NCBI GenBank assembly: GCA_019671005.1
Contig: CM033744.1
Location: 5,360,208-5,424,207 of the forward strand
Length of the DNA: 64,000 bases
Reading direction: 5' to 3'
Source of the DNA: Hibiscus mutabilis
Taxonomy: Eukaryota; Streptophyta; Magnoliopsida; Malvales; Malvaceae
The position numbers and the translations under genes are program-made. Positions 1 to 13,562 of this stretch are shown one piece after another (position 1 is the stretch's first letter; the number at the start of each line of letters is the position of its first letter). Below the pieces are notes generated by a model. The model did no database searches, was not told the DNA's origin, and was given only the letters and a program-made list of their open reading frames with translations.

Positions 1-251
1 AGATTGAAAAAAATTATATGAATAATTTATATTTTTACTATTTTACAAAAAAAGAAAAGAAAAAAGAAATCTGCATCATAAATCAAAATTCTGATATTAA
101 AGATGGAGAGAATTACATAAATATATTATTAATTGAATTAAACAATAAAGATAAATTATAAATGAATAAAAACAGGCTGTTTGGACATGGATCCCCTCAA
201 AAAGATTTGTCAAAATGATAATTTAGTTCCCTATTATTGATCAAACTAAAT

Positions 252-333
252 GTAACCTCCTAAATTTGGTTATGATACACACCTAAATCTAGAAGGTCAC
301 ATTTAGGTATCATTGCCAGGTCTAGGGGGTTAC
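252..333. repeat. Short inverted repeat (foldback)
   Basis: The left arm at 252-278 (begins GTAACCTCC, ends GATAC) is an imperfect reverse complement of the right arm at 307-333 (begins GTATCATTG, ends GGGGGTTAC), with a loop of about 28 bases. It is probably a MITE remnant or hairpin. No function can be assigned. Confidence 0.55.
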
Positions 334-1183
334 ACTAAGCCTTGGCCCCCCTCTAACTTTCAGTTTTAAATCATTAATAGATCTTTGTTCTTTTGAATTT
401 AAACAAGTTAGTCCCTCTCTGTGTTTAATCTTAATTCTGTCTTATAATTCATGTTTGGAGTTTGTGATTATCCCTATCACTAATATCGTGACTAAAATGA
501 ACACATAGAGTTTTTACCAATACAGTCAGAAAATTCTCTCCATTTCTTTGCATTCTTTTGAAAGAAGAAACGAAAAACAAGATTCCGTCACTTTCTATTT
601 ATTTTTTCCTCCTAAAAACAATCCCACATCAAAATCAAACATGTGAAAGTAGAATTCGTGACTCAACCCCCGTTTCCTCATTTAAAATCAGACGATTTCA
701 CTTCTCTTATTTTCTAATCCTAATTTCGTTTTTGATCTTACTCGAGATTTTCCCATATATACACATTTCAATAGTAAGAGTGGCGGAAAGTGATTTTGGT
801 CACTTTAATGATATGAATCTGTATAGTTAATTGGTTTAATATTCTTTAATGTGGGGCTCATGTTGAGAAACTATACAGATTAATTATTATGTCATAGAAG
901 AAAGAGTCATTGGTCCGCATGTAATTGAGATATAAAATACCCAAAGTGCCTTGAGAAGAATTTGATTGGAAGTGTTTGATAATTTCATGATAATAATAAT
1001 AATAATGGACCGATGCAATGGTATGTTTGAGTAGGGTAGGTTGGTAGGTAGGTGAGGATTGTGGGCACTGCCTATATAGATTTGATTTTGATTTTGGTCG
1101 ACAATGTTTTTTGCCCTTTTCTTACCATATTTTCATTTCATTTCTTTTCTTTTTAACTATTTATAATGGAGACATATGTGGGT

Positions 1184-1302
1184 ATTTTATTTCAATGCAA
1201 CTATCTAATTAATTCCTAGTTTTTTTTAAGAGTGCCCCCTCAATTTTATTAGTTTTGTCATTTTACCTCTAAATTTTATTTCAATGCAACTATCTAATTA
1301 AT
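1184..1302. repeat. Perfect 30-bp direct repeat pair
   Basis: The same 30 bases (starting ATTTTATTTCAATG, ending CTAATTAAT) occur at 1184-1213 and 1273-1302, with 59 bases between. The identity suggests a fairly recent local duplication or filler-DNA repair. It is too long for an ordinary transposon target duplication. Confidence 0.8.
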
Positions 1303-3334
1303 ACATATATGAGTAGTTTAATGACTAAAATGACTACACAGATAAAGTTAGGGAGAAAATGAGTATTTTACCTTCCCCTAAACCAATACAATTCTACTGA
1401 GAAGAAATAATTCAAAATTTGTCTAATTACCAAATTACACCCACCAAACGGTCAAGAAGTTTGAGCGATCCATAGACATGTCTATACACAATACACCAAG
1501 TAAAAGTGTGCATTCCTCGACATGTCACCATTCACCACCAAACGACATAATTTGTATTTTAATTATTTCGATTCACCTTGATTTTTTAAAGTGTTGGATT
1601 CAAATTACATTAGTAACCAAGATCCAATTCTTGGTAATGGAAAATGTGAATTTAAAGCATATTTTTCACTATACATACAAATAAGAGGCTTAATTTTTAT
1701 TATCTAACATGTGTTTGTGTGCGAGAACAATTCAAAGATTTAAAGGGTTTTATGAAATTATTAAAATAAGTCCATCATTTTACAAAAATAAACGTTTGTT
1801 GACTTCTTGTGTATGTAGTAGGCTGACTTTTAAATAAAAATGAGTCTAACATGACTCAAAATCCATGAAGTACATCATCATTTTACTTTCTCCATATGCT
1901 TAATTATCACTAGTCCGGAACGAAACTTTTGTTTTTCTCTTGTAAACATTTAACTCATTTTGAGCTCTCTTTTTTCTAAAGCATGTGTGATCTCTCCTAT
2001 CGCGAAGGTCTAGAACCACTCATGTTTGTGTGTTTGTATAGACAATGACGAAGTGAAGGGTTGGCACTTAGCGGGGCATGTGCTCGTCAATTGGTACAAT
2101 TTCTCTTTAGTCCCTGCAAAAAATAAAATATATATAATCACTTTTTCCAATTTACTGGCCGACTAAAATTATACCTTAAACTCTCAAAATTTCAATTCTA
2201 ACCCTTTAATTCAAATGTCTACCTTCACTTGTATTGGTCTAAAATAAGCTGCTTGAGTAAAGTTTACAGTGGAAGAGAAATGCAGCAGTGGTGAGAGAAT
2301 AAAACTACAAATCATTGAGACCCCACAGATTTGAGTGGTGCTTTTTCACATGAAGAAAGGATTAAAAAGGGATGGGTCTTCATCTCTCTCCCATCTTCCA
2401 AATACCCTCTAGTTTTTTTTCACATGGAGTAAAGATACAGCAAAATCTCCACACTCTTCTCTCTACCCTTCCCCACAACATAAAACACAAACACACACAA
2501 AATGTAATAATATACACATATATTACAAGACAGCTGGGGGACTGCATTGTGTAATCATTAACATTTGTTGGAAACCTGCGTTTTCCAACAGTTTTGAAGT
2601 GTAAAATGTTGTTTCATAAAGGAGAGAGGGAGTGAGGGGACATTGAGCAGCCAACGCAATGAAAACTTTCCATGTGTTTGCTTTTGGAATTTAACCAGAC
2701 AGCTTTTTGATGTTTGAAAATTGTTTCAAACTTCTGTCATTTGAAATGATTCAATTAATTCTTTTGTTAGGTCTGCTCCCACGAGTTCTTGAAAGAAAAC
2801 TATGTAATTAGGGGAAGAAACATTGTATAGGAAAAGTCACCATTGTGATGGGCCGAGGAGACAAACAAATTTAATGTCAAAACAATTATAATTAAGATGA
2901 TCAGACTTGGATCTTTTCTTAAATCTTGCATGTTTTTAACGTTAAAAAAAACAATCATGTCAGAGAAAATTGTTTAAAAAGAGACAGAAAACCTTAACTT
3001 ATTTCCCTAATTTTCCTTTAAAAGTGTCACTCAAAGAGCATATGATATGAATTTTCAATCGAAAAATTTAATTCCAAAAATAATGTTTAAACACTGTCAC
3101 ATGTCATAAACCCTAATTATCGCATGCCATTATTATTTTTAATCCCACTTGCTATATAGAACAATTCTCATCTTCTATATATGCCATATGAAGTCATCTC
3201 AAGGGGCACCATAATCAAAATGTCATTTGACATAAAGTGCAATGGTGTTGGTCACTGCTAACAATGCAAAAAGTGACCATCTTTATAAGGATCATATCAT
3301 TAAAAAGTTCTCCCCTTATCTATACATTATTTTT

Positions 3335-3786
3335 GGGTAAACTACACAAATGGTCACTAAACTATCCCTAAAAATACAAAATAGTCACCAAACTTTCAAA
3401 AGTTACATAATGTTCATTAAACTTTAGTTTTTGTTACAAAAGAGTCACTGAGCAGTTAATTGTCGTTAAGGGAATGATGTGGCAGTTACAAAAATTTGAA
3501 TAGTAACACATTGAATCCTCCATATTTACACATTCAATCAATTTAGTCCTAATTTAAGCCTCATTATTGATGTATTAATTGATTGAATGTGTAAATTTGG
3601 AGGGATAAATGTGTTATTATACAATTTTTTTGTAACAGCGACGTCACCCACTTAACGACAGTTAATGGATCAGTTGCCATTTTTTAACAAAAACTAAAGT
3701 TTAATGATCATTATGTAACTTTTGAAAGTTTGGTAACCATTTTGTATTTTTTGATATAGTTTAGTGACCATTTGTGTACTTTACCC
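3335..3786. mobile_element. Foldback / MITE-like element, about 450 bp
   Basis: Almost the whole element is an inverted repeat. It starts GGGTAAACTACACAAATGG and ends in the near reverse complement CATTTGTGTACTTTACCC. Internal segments also pair, for example TCACTAAACTAT with ATAGTTTAGTGA, and the ACACATTCAATC block near 3530 with its complement near 3585. No coding sequence is present. The shape is that of a non-autonomous DNA transposon. I could not find a clean target duplication, so the superfamily is open. Confidence 0.75.
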
Positions 3787-4254
3787 TTGTTTTTTTATAT
3801 AAAAAAATTCAACTACCTATCATACATGCAAACAGTACTAATCCATATGGCATGCATGTTACTGATTTTTAAAAAAAATAGAATTTGAGGTAAATAAATA
3901 AAAATTCCAGCTACCTCTGGTTTGTATCACTTTTCAACATAAACACTACATGCTGAAAATTTGGAACAGATCATAGCTTCTAGGGAATTAAATAACATTG
4001 TATAGACTTTTTAGAGAATCATCATAGTATTTATGTATATATAGGTTGATAGATATAGTTAGGTAAAACCGTGTATACATGATTTACACTACTATGAGCT
4101 GTTATACAGAAGGAACCCTAAAACCAGAGGGCAGTAGAAGTTGGAGGGGATGAGATTAGTGTTTCCAGCCCGTCGGTAACAACAAAATCTGTCCCCTTTG
4201 AAAAATCTTTACCTTGACCGGATACTGACAAAGTCGCCGGTATCTTTATCAGGA

Positions 4255-4256
<2 letters not shown>

Positions 4257-4288
<32 letters not shown>
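4257..4288. repeat. (TA)n microsatellite
   Basis: Uninterrupted TA dinucleotides for about 32 bases, a likely length-polymorphic site. Confidence 0.95.
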
Positions 4289-4290
<2 letters not shown>

Positions 4291-4650
4291 TGTTCATGGA
4301 ACCAAATGAATGGAGTGGCATTTGTTCAAACCCTAAGATATGACCAGAGGGCTAAGAGCTTCGACATTTCGGGGGCAATGGCCCCCAGTGATTTTAATGT
4401 TTCTTACCGACTCCCTGCGGAACGGGGCATGGTGTGCATGCATTTGATGAGCTTTCTCTTTCTCTCTCACAAAACCCTAATTCAAAAGGAAACTTCTAAC
4501 TCCATAAATGAATATTCAAAAAAAAAAGTCTTTGAATGGTCGTGTGGTGTTTTAATTCGTTTAGTTGCTGTATGGGTTGTAGATGATGCAGATATTTAGT
4601 TTTGACTTTGAAGAAAAAAGTTCTTTCCTCCCATCCTTTTGATGAATTGA

Positions 4651-4834
4651 AATCCTCTACTCTTTTTTCAGTGCCCCTTTCTGTATCGCACACTAAAAAA
4701 AATAAGTTTATGATTATGGTTAGGGTTTATAGAATTATAAGTAGAGTGTATTTTTTAGGATTTATGATTTAGAAAGAATTTAATTTTTTTAGTGTTGGGG
4801 AATAGAAATAGGCACCAAGAAGGAGAGATGATTT
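4651..4834. mobile_element. Small TIR element, family A (telomere-like core)
   Basis: The left end AATCCTCTACTC...CAGTGCC pairs imperfectly with the right end ATAGGCACCAAGAAGGAG. The interior holds degenerate TTAGGGTTTA-like repeats between a CACTAAAAAA and a TTTTTTAGTG block. Related copies with the same terminal words lie at 44733 and 58976. It has no coding capacity, and a MITE-type element is the simplest reading. Confidence 0.6.
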
Positions 4835-5970
4835 TTGTCCTCCTTGGATCCTCTCCCTTTGTGGCAAAGTTGTCCCTCAAATTACTTGTTTAGCTCTAGT
4901 ATTTAATGTGTGGGTTTATATTTTGATGTATAAATCTGTATATTACCGGTCAATTGAAATTTCAAAGATATCGAATCAATTTAGGCAGAGATTGAGTTAG
5001 GATCAAATATTGAGAGTTAAGATAAATTTGGTATGAAATTAGATAGTTCAAAAGTTTAAGAATCAATTTATAATGAGAGTCATAGTTTATGGATGAAATT
5101 AAAACATTTAAATATTTTAAGATCAATTTAGAATAAGAGTCATAGTTTGAACATAAAGTTGGATAAAACCAGTCGGATTTGGATTCTTTTTCATTCCTAA
5201 GTAATAAGTGTTAAGTACAATTATGACATTGTTAAGAGGGATAGTTACAAAAACCGAATACGGTCCATAAAACAAACACGGAAATCCTAAAAAAATTAAT
5301 ACATGAATATAAACCCTCGAAATATTTCTTTTTTTAACATATTTTATCTGGAGGGATTACACTCCTAATGGATATTGAACACACAACCTAAAAGAAAAGG
5401 GGATGATATCAACTAGGTCACTTGTCACTGCATCAAAACTAAATTGACCCATTGAAATATTTTTAAAACTTAATCTTATCAAGTTAAGATTAATTTATAC
5501 CTTTTATAAAGTTAAAGAAGGTATAAAGGGGATTAAAATATTAATAATTTATTTATTTTTATTTTTTAATATATTTACTGGAATAAATTTAATGATTAAT
5601 CTTTTGTATTCTGTTGATTTATATAACGATAGACACTGTAATTTATTTATTTATTTTAATTTTTATAAAAAAATAATATAATTAGATAAAATACAAAGGT
5701 TGTTCTTATCCACGGTTAAAATAATTGTGTTATTACATTATTGTCATTTTGCAATGATATGATAGTTTTATTATTATTTTTTGTTTACCTTTTGAGGTTT
5801 ATTTGCAAACTACAATAACTTCTATTCTATCATCAAGTAATGTACTGACTATTCTGCAAATTTTCTACCCAAAGGAATTTTATTATAATGATTTATAAAA
5901 GCTATCTGTTTTTATAGAATGCTGTACAAAATTCGATTATTCATTCCATGTGGTAAAAATAAAGAAACAC

Positions 5971-6488
5971 TTAGGTCTATTTGGTTTTAAAAAATATATT
6001 TTTTATTTTTATTTTTTTAAAAATTAGAAAATACGATTGGTTAATAACGATAGAAATTTACTTTTAAAAATGAAAATAGTGAAAATGTGTTTGATATCTA
6101 TTTTTCTAAAATAGAAATAAAAATAATAATTATTAAATAATTAAAATAAAATATAGTTAGAACAATATTATTATAATAATAAATAAATAAAATATGAGTA
6201 AATAAACCAAAATTTTAAAAAATAACCTTAGAAAGATTCAAACCTAGATTAAAATGAAGTTAAAATTAAAAACACCTTGTTTTCGTATTTTTCACTTTCC
6301 TGAAACATTTTAAATAAAAATAATTAAAACATATTTTTTATGTTTTCAAAATTTTACTTATTTTTGTTTTTATTTTTTAAAAATTATTTTTTAATTTTAA
6401 AATCAAATACGTTTTCTTCATTGTTTTCTATTTTTTAAGAAAATAAAAATAAAAACAGACTCCTTTCTCTAGAACCAAACATACCCTT
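5971..6488. mobile_element. Foldback element with AGGTCTATTTGGTT ends
   Basis: The left end reads TTAGGTCTATTTGGTTTTAA. The right end AGAACCAAACATACCCT is its imperfect reverse complement, the TTTGGTT/AACCAAA ending common in plant MITEs. The interior is extremely A/T-rich with mirrored poly-A and poly-T blocks. No open frame was found. Confidence 0.5.
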
Positions 6489-6736
6489 ATTGTTAGAAAT
6501 TTTACTTACTCGTCTCCTGTTACTTGTTAATTAATTATTCTTTTCTAAACTTGGACGGAAATAATTTTGAATCTAATACAATGAGAATTAAATTAAATAT
6601 TTTAGATATATTCGGATTACAATTTTGAATATAAGATTAAAAATTAAAATTTTATGAGTTACTTAGTATTTTTACTTAAATTTGGATTTATTGTTTAAAT
6701 GGATTTATATATATTCTAAATTAGCACTTAAAATTA

Positions 6737-7137
6737 AGGTATAATGTCAAAAAGTATCCTTAACGCTTAGTGAACAGTCATTTCAGCCATATTTCTTTTT
6801 GAAGCAATTTAACCATAAACGTTTTATTTTGGTTCAAACTAGTCCCTATGTGATTGAAAATGGCTATTCAACTAACGATAAAATTATTTTTTGATTGATG
6901 TGACATTCTTTCAAGTGAACATATTTGGTTATGTGACACTGCCATGTCAGCATGCACTGTCATATAAGTTTGTCACATCATTTCAAGCCATTTACTGTTA
7001 TTTGACTAACAGTTTTCATTCGTAGATGAGCTATTTTCACCCAAAATAAAATATTAATGGTTAAATTGCTTAAAAAAAAGAATGTGTCAAAATAATTATA
7101 TAGTCAAACATTAAGGCTACTTTTTACTTTACGCCTA
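6737..7137. mobile_element. Foldback / MITE-like element, about 400 bp
   Basis: The left arm GGTATAATGTCAAAAAGTA is imperfectly complementary to the right arm TACTTTTTACTTTACGCC. Inner blocks also pair: AAGCAATTTAACCAT near 6800 with ATGGTTAAATTGCTT near 7050, and the CATTTCAGCC / GGCTATTTTC type words. It is non-coding. Confidence 0.6.
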
Positions 7138-9899
7138 AAATTAACTTCGAGATTTAATTTGGTATGTATATTTTTTACTTCAAAGCTGGTAATTGAACTC
7201 TAACTTTTCACACATTTTGGTAAATTCTAGTAATAACTTCATCAATTAAATGTACCAAAATGTGTGATAAAAGTCAAGAATGTGCCATAAAAATCAAATT
7301 CGTATACCAAAATGTATGATAGAAACCAAGTTTAGAAAAATATTGTTTGATTTTTTTGACAGTCTTATAATGATTATAACGTAGTATATTTCCATACTTT
7401 TTTTAACTGCTCAAACTCGAGTCTCATAGGATAAATATCTCATTAGGTTCTTTTAGTTTGAAAATTAAAATCAAATTCATATGCTAAATAATATATTAAC
7501 TACTCTTTGTGTCTCATAAAACTTGTCTCTTTTATGTTTTAAAATTGTTCAATTGAAAAACTCAACAACTTTTACTAGACACATTTCCTTTTATATCCTC
7601 TTTTTAATTTTTCAACAAAATAAACTTTAATTTTTTTATGATGAAATTGTCATTTTAATTTTTTTAACATATCTCTTACATAATTTTTTTAAAACTACGT
7701 AAAAAATTAACAACAGACAAGACGGAGAGGTATTTCGTTATAAATAGATTACGCGGTTGTTTGAATTGTAATTTTGTGTTAAGTCATTATTTAGACATTG
7801 AAATTAATGAAAAACAAAGAGGGGGAATCTAGCTTTGTTTTATTGATAGATCCAAATACGAGTGAGAGTGGCAGTAGGCATCTACTAATGGTATCCATTA
7901 ATTAAATATTTAATTTAGTTGACCAATTGGAGTGGATACACCAAGGCACAAGGTGTGATTAGTTAAAACAAATTTGATTTGTTTTTGTTAGCATCTAATC
8001 AGCAATTAATTGCTTTAATTATTAATTAGTATTCACGACAAAACTGTTTAAAATCTTAAACTTTTAAAAATAAAGGCTAATCCAAATTAGGAAGATGTAA
8101 TATTTTTAAACACTGAAATTGTCAACGTATCTCTTAAACAACAATATATTTTTAAAACACTCGAACTAGAGCCAGTTGGGTCTAATTTTTTGTTTATTGG
8201 GTTTTATTTTATAATTTTTTGAATAAACGGTTTAATCCTAAGCTTCAGATAGAAATTAGGTATAAATGAAGAAAAAAATCAGTATTACTTTGCAGATTAA
8301 TATATATATTTTTAACAATTCTTACCTCGAGAAGGAAAAATTTGCTCATAGTGAATATTAAACTCACAACAACTTAGGCACGAAGGAAATGTGTCAACCG
8401 AAAATTTTTAATCATCTGCATATAAGTTAGAAATTCGTGTATAATTTATAAATTTTCTATTGAAAATATATTTTTGCCCCTAAAATTTTATAGATTCGAC
8501 TAATATAAAGTCTTGCATCCGTCCCTAACCACCTGCTCCAGAAATTGACAGATTAGCTGTGTATTTGTAATCCGTTAAAAAAATTTCATTTCATTGAAAA
8601 TGGAATTTTTAATCTTTTAATTTTTAAAACATGTTTGATAATTATATTATTTCTTAATTAAAAATTCGAAAAAAGGGCACTGAATAAGATAAACAGGTCG
8701 ATAGTTACATAATAATGTTGAAAAAGTTAAGTTGGTTTTTTAAAATAAAATATATTGTAAATAAAATATTTTAAAAAATAGATTATTATTTTTAGCTTTT
8801 ATTCAAACTATCCAAAAATAATGTTAATACTTATAATATTAAAATAAAAATTAAGAAATAAATCATTTTCAAAAAAAAAGATTTACTTTTATCAAATAAA
8901 ATAATAATATAGAATACTTAATTTTACTAATTTTCCAAACAACTCTCTAATACAAATTCAGTAACAAAAATTTCAACACTTAATTTTTCGTTTATCAAAT
9001 AACACTTGAATTAAAATTGGATGATAATTGAATATTCTTAAACTCGAAATTAATCTAAATCCAAATATGTTCAAATTTAATCCGATTATAAAAGGAAAAG
9101 GTCAAAAAAATAAATTCGAAAAATGATTGAATTCAATATAACTCGAACTTGAAATGACATAAATCTAAAATAAGCAAAACTCACTACAAATCGAACAAAT
9201 AAGTCTAAGTTACTTTAACCCTAGTATCATACACCCCAACCGGCTTGAACTCGAAACGATCAAAATTAAAAAATGCCTATACTCGAAATGACTGAAAATT
9301 TTAAAATCCAAATTAATTTGATCTAAATTCAATCCACCCCGTCCATTTCATAGCTCTAGAGTTCACAATAGGAAGAGGATTGGATTTGGATTCCAAGTCT
9401 TTATAAGGTATAAACATGCGAGCCTGAACCGCTGGTTTTTGTCATTTTTGTTGCCTTTAGAGATTTAATCCATTAATTCAGATTAATTCATGACATATAA
9501 AATATTAAACTGTCAATTTTCAGGTCTATGATTTAATGATAAAATTTTAAAAATAGACTTTTGAGTGAATAAATTAAAAATTAAAAATAAATTTGAAAGA
9601 CTTGACATAATATTTACCATTTTAATATAATTAATCGAGTTGATTTAGCTTAAGAGGAGCTGACGTGGCACAATATTATTAGTTGGATTTATATTTTAAC
9701 AGCTCTCTAACGACAAGGATAACAACGCGGGGCAAATAGGTGACGGTGAAAACGTTAGGGGATACTTGTGCCCAAAAATCATTAGATATCAAGTTGAGAA
9801 AATAAAGTAAACATTAGGGGTAAAATGTGCATTAAGCCTAAATTAAATTGAAACATACTTTTCAAAAGTTAGATGCTCACGACTCTTGTTTTATGATGT

Positions 9900-10085
9900 G
9901 GGTTTGTTAGCGGTCATAGAAAGCTTGATTCTCTTTTATATTTGCTTACTGATGTAATCAAATCCGGGCAACTGAGCAGTCTGCTTGATAATTTGGTTCG
10001 CTCATTATTCCTTTTTTCACCTTGTTAAGCGTCTCGTTTGGATTGAGACAAAAGAGATTCACGAAGATTTTTGAGTTCTTTACAG
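9900..10085 (+). repeat. Dispersed repeat family D, copy 1
   Basis: The segment shares an ordered set of words with 13200-13410 (same strand) and 21110-21215 (opposite strand): GATGTAATCA, TTGATAATTTGG/TGATAGTTTG, CGCTCAT, GCGTCTCG, and GAGACAA followed by AGATTC. The copy at 13.2 kb is followed by an A-run, so this may be the 3' end of an old retroposon. The coding part, if there was one, is unrecognisable. Confidence 0.5.
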
Positions 10086-10699
10086 ATAAATTTTATTCTT
10101 AAGGGAAGGGTTCGCTTTTCTTTGCATTTTTCTATGTTCTTTTGTATAAAAATTAGATTCGGTTCTTATTTTTCTCTTTTATTCGGGTGTGTTATATTTA
10201 TCATTTATTCCTTTATTTTTATTGGATTCAAATGTTATCGATAAAAAAATTATCAAATTTTGATTCAATATAATAAATTTGTTAATCTTCGAGAATAAAT
10301 TAAAAGAAAAACAAATGACAAGTTGCAGTTGCAAAGCCTGTGTCGTCATCAATATAATAAAAGAATTTGACCAGAGGAGTTGGCATCGAAAATTAGCAAC
10401 CATAAACACAATAATAGATATCTTGCTTTTTTAGATTTTTCAAATTCCAAATAAGTCCATTAAACGTTGACAAACTAATTGAAAAAATAAATGATTTCTA
10501 ATGCGAAAATCTTTTGGATTATTCTTTCATAGCTGGCTTAAACTCTAACACTTGCAAATTTTGGTTTGAGATTGACTTTATTATTTTCTCCTAAATGCTT
10601 TTTTTTTAGATTTTAAAAAAATAATTGTTGTTGTTGCATGGTCATTTTCACTTATGTTTAATTCAATTCAGTTAAGGTTAATTAATAGAATTATTCATT

Positions 10700-10905
10700 T
10701 TTTTAGAAAATATGTAAATTTAAGTTTATACAAGTCTATTTAATTTAGGGTTTGAGGTGTAAGAGTTTCGGTTGTAGTGTTTATAATTTAGGGTTTAAAG
10801 TTTTAGTGTTAACTGTTAAGGATTTATGTTTTAGATTTTATAGTTTAAATAAGAAGAGTTGTATAAGTCTATTTTACACAATTCGTTTATCAAAATATAA
10901 TTCGC
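10700..10905. mobile_element. Small TIR element with telomere-like core (family C-like)
   Basis: The left flank TATACAAGTCTATTTAATTT and the right flank GTATAAGTCTATTTTACAC enclose degenerate TTTAGGGTTT repeats (TTTAGGGTTTGAGG, ATTTAGGGTTTAAAG). The layout resembles the elements at 43436 and 56490, but the ends are poorly preserved. Confidence 0.4.
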
Positions 10906-11049
10906 ATGGATGATTGTCTTCTTTTTTGATTTAGTAGAAGTGTAATTATATTCCTAAGACAAATGTCGTGATTTAAGCTCGTATAAGATGCAACGATAAA
11001 ATAGATGTCGGTGATTATCTTTCTTACTCCAATTTTGAGGTTTTGGAAA

Positions 11050-11560
11050 ACTCTAACTAGGGATAGTCATGAGTCGGGTTTTTTGCTGACCCGCACTCGG
11101 CTAAAAAATTTAACACGTCCATCTGAGCCCGACCTGACATTTTATGATTCTCCATCTGATCTGACTCTAACCCAAATTTTAAATTAAAAACTCAAACCTG
11201 GTCCGACCCGACATAAATAAATTTTTTCATTTTTATTCGATAAAATATTAGTTAATCGAAAAAAATATTACAAATAGAAATGAAAATTAGAATGATTATT
11301 CCATTTTTATTAAATAAAATAACGAGATAATTGAAAAAATATTAAAAGAGATGAGCATTATAGCAATTATACCTAAATATTTAAAATAAAAGTAAACAAT
11401 TATTTTTGAGTCGGTCGGATCGGGTATTTTCACTTTATACCTATTAATAGTTTCGTCTCTGCTTCGAATAACTCAAAACTTTTAATAATTAGTGAATCAA
11501 TTTTTAAGTTCGAGTCGAGTCTCTCATCTCTGTCTGATATATGTATATCACATATGAAAA
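11050..11560. repeat. Dispersed repeat family E, copy 1
   Basis: This shares GGGATAGTCATGAGTCGGGT-like and TTCGAGTCGAGTC words, the AATAACTCAAAACTTTTAATAA block, and a central TATATGTATATC stretch with 20040-20490 and 22196-22655. The outer parts are roughly inverted (GAGTCGGGTTTTTTGC against GGTCGGATCGGGTATTTTC). It is non-coding, with MITE-like structure. Confidence 0.45.
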
Positions 11561-13199
11561 AATATAAAAACAAATATATATATATGTATATTGTATATAT
11601 TATTAAAAATTATTTAAACAAAAAAAAATTAAACAACTAAACTTAAGTTTTGTAAATTCAACTTAAATTTCATAAACTCGATTAAATAAAAAAAAATACT
11701 CAATGCCGATCCAACATATTGCGGTGAAGAAAAACCATTTTTACTTATTAAATTCACATGTCATCTCTGACAAACAATGCCATCCAACTTTCTACCTCTT
11801 TAACCAAAAAATTAGAAGAAAAAACAAGAAATTTATTTCAAGAAACTCTCTTCTAAATCTGAGCCATTGTTTGTTGTTTTTTCTAACCAACCTTATTCAC
11901 AACATAGCAAGAATCTCTGCAAATGTCAGCCTTTTTAATTTTACTTTTATATTATTATTCTCTCGAATCAATGTAACTCGTACGTCCGACCGTATTATTA
12001 CCAAATGACACGAGGAGCTGGTTGTTTCATTGTAGGATAAAATACATAACATGACATTCAATTATAAGTTTAGTAATAAATATGTTATTTTTTTTAAAAA
12101 ATAATAATTTTATTAATAAATCTAAATTTTGTTATAAATGTCACTACGTTGTTATATTTAAAAATTTTGACAGTACACCTTTTAATCACTTGTTACACTT
12201 TATGTTGCTTTCCATCAACATGATAGTTTAAAAAATAATAACTTGACAGACACAATCGTTTGTTATTGGACAACTGATAAACTAATGAAGCTGGAGCAAA
12301 CTCATTTTGATATTAATGTGGACTCACTAATGAAAATTTTAAATATGAAAGATTAAAGTTGTTGAATTATTTTGAATTAAGACCAAATTAATTGAATATA
12401 TAAGTTTTATGGACTAAAATTATTATTATACTAAACTGTCCGATTCAATTTTAATGTCTGAGTAATTTGTTTATAACAAAATTTTAATTGAATGACCGAA
12501 TTGGTAGTTTTAGAAGAAAAGTGACATTTGTTATCAAACCTATAATTATATAACTTGTAGTATATTTTACCCTTCATTATAATTCCATGCATCTCTCTAC
12601 TTGCGTGTATTCCACGCGCCAAAGAATTTGGACAATTTCTGGCCCTTCTTTACTTCTAATTCTAATGTCATATTTGAAAGTATTAGTTTAGCACATAAAA
12701 GAGATAAATATTAAAGTTATTCATGAATTTGGTCAAATGTCTAATGAAATATAACTTTAATTCAATGTAATTATATACATGAGATTTTAATTTTGGTTTA
12801 ATTACACGTGCGATTTTATTTTTGATTCAGTTGTACATATTTAAAAAAAAATTATACGTCAGAATACCGTACTACTTTTGAAATAATATGTTTTGAAATC
12901 CTAAGAAATTCTCTGCCCCGCTCACCATCCTCTCACTTCAACTTTTTTTTCTTCTTTTTGAATGGTGATCGGCAATTAATTTAGTATTGATTATAGATTA
13001 TAAGATTTATTATTTTTTGTTTTTCTCTTTTTTTTTTATTTTTTAATAGGAATCTTTGCTTTTATGACACGTTTTTTCTTTATCCTTGTGACATGCATTT
13101 TTTTCTGTTCTTGTAACATGTTTTTTTTGTTTTGTGGTTTGTTTCATCTATCATTGTGGCACGATTTAGCATACCCTAACAATTGTTTGTTGTTCGCAC

Positions 13200-13562
13200 A
13201 GAGATTTTAATCGGCGCTAGTTTCTGATTATGATTTTGTCAGTGGTCATGCAAAGTTAGATCCCTACTCGGTTAATGGTTGTTGCCGATGTAATCAGTCC
13301 ATGGTAGCGGAACATTTTTGCCTGATAGTTTGTATCGCTCATCACTCCTCTTTCATCCGTTATGCGTCTCGATTGGATAGAGACAAGGAGATTCAGGAAG
13401 CTATGGTATACTTATCTCCATTGAAGTTTTTCAGTTTTCTTTGTTTTTTGGGTTGTAAAAAATTTTGGGTAGATTAGTCTCATTATTTTCTTTAGTGAAT
13501 GCGTTATAATTGATCTTCTATAGTTATAATAAAAATTCAATGGTTATATTCAAAAAAAAAAT
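13200..13562 (+). repeat. Dispersed repeat family D, copy 2, with poly-A-like end
   Basis: This is homologous by shared ordered words to 9900-10085 and, inverted, to 21110-21215. It continues through GGGTTGTAAAA and TTTAGTGAATGCG and ends in a run of A at about 13551-13561. That layout suggests the 3' end of a non-LTR retroposon. No ORF survives. Confidence 0.45.

Larger units (their letters stand above)
1..3334. other. Intergenic AT-rich DNA, no gene seen
   Basis: I see no reading frame with recognisable protein family features here; the open frames are short and of biased composition. The stretch holds a small inverted repeat (252-333), a 30-bp direct duplication (1184-1302), an AAT microsatellite near 990-1005, and a small stem near 2567-2592 in which TGTTGGAAA pairs with TTTCCAACA around a short loop. 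The pyrimidine-rich stretch around 2370-2470 could be promoter or UTR of an unannotated transcript, but nothing decides this. Confidence 0.6.

Noticed and set aside
558..830. 90-codon open frame
   Set aside because: AT-rich, hydrophobic low-complexity translation, non-ATG start in the sequence, no homology recognisable and no splice context.
4198..4599. 133-codon open frame across the TA repeat
   Set aside because: The translation runs through a YIYIYI stretch from the microsatellite; no recognisable domain. A non-coding transcript is possible but unsupported.
5340..5430. Possible minus-strand SINE (GGTTGTGTGTTCAATATCC resembling a B-box)
   Set aside because: The A-box is weak and no tail or target duplication is visible.
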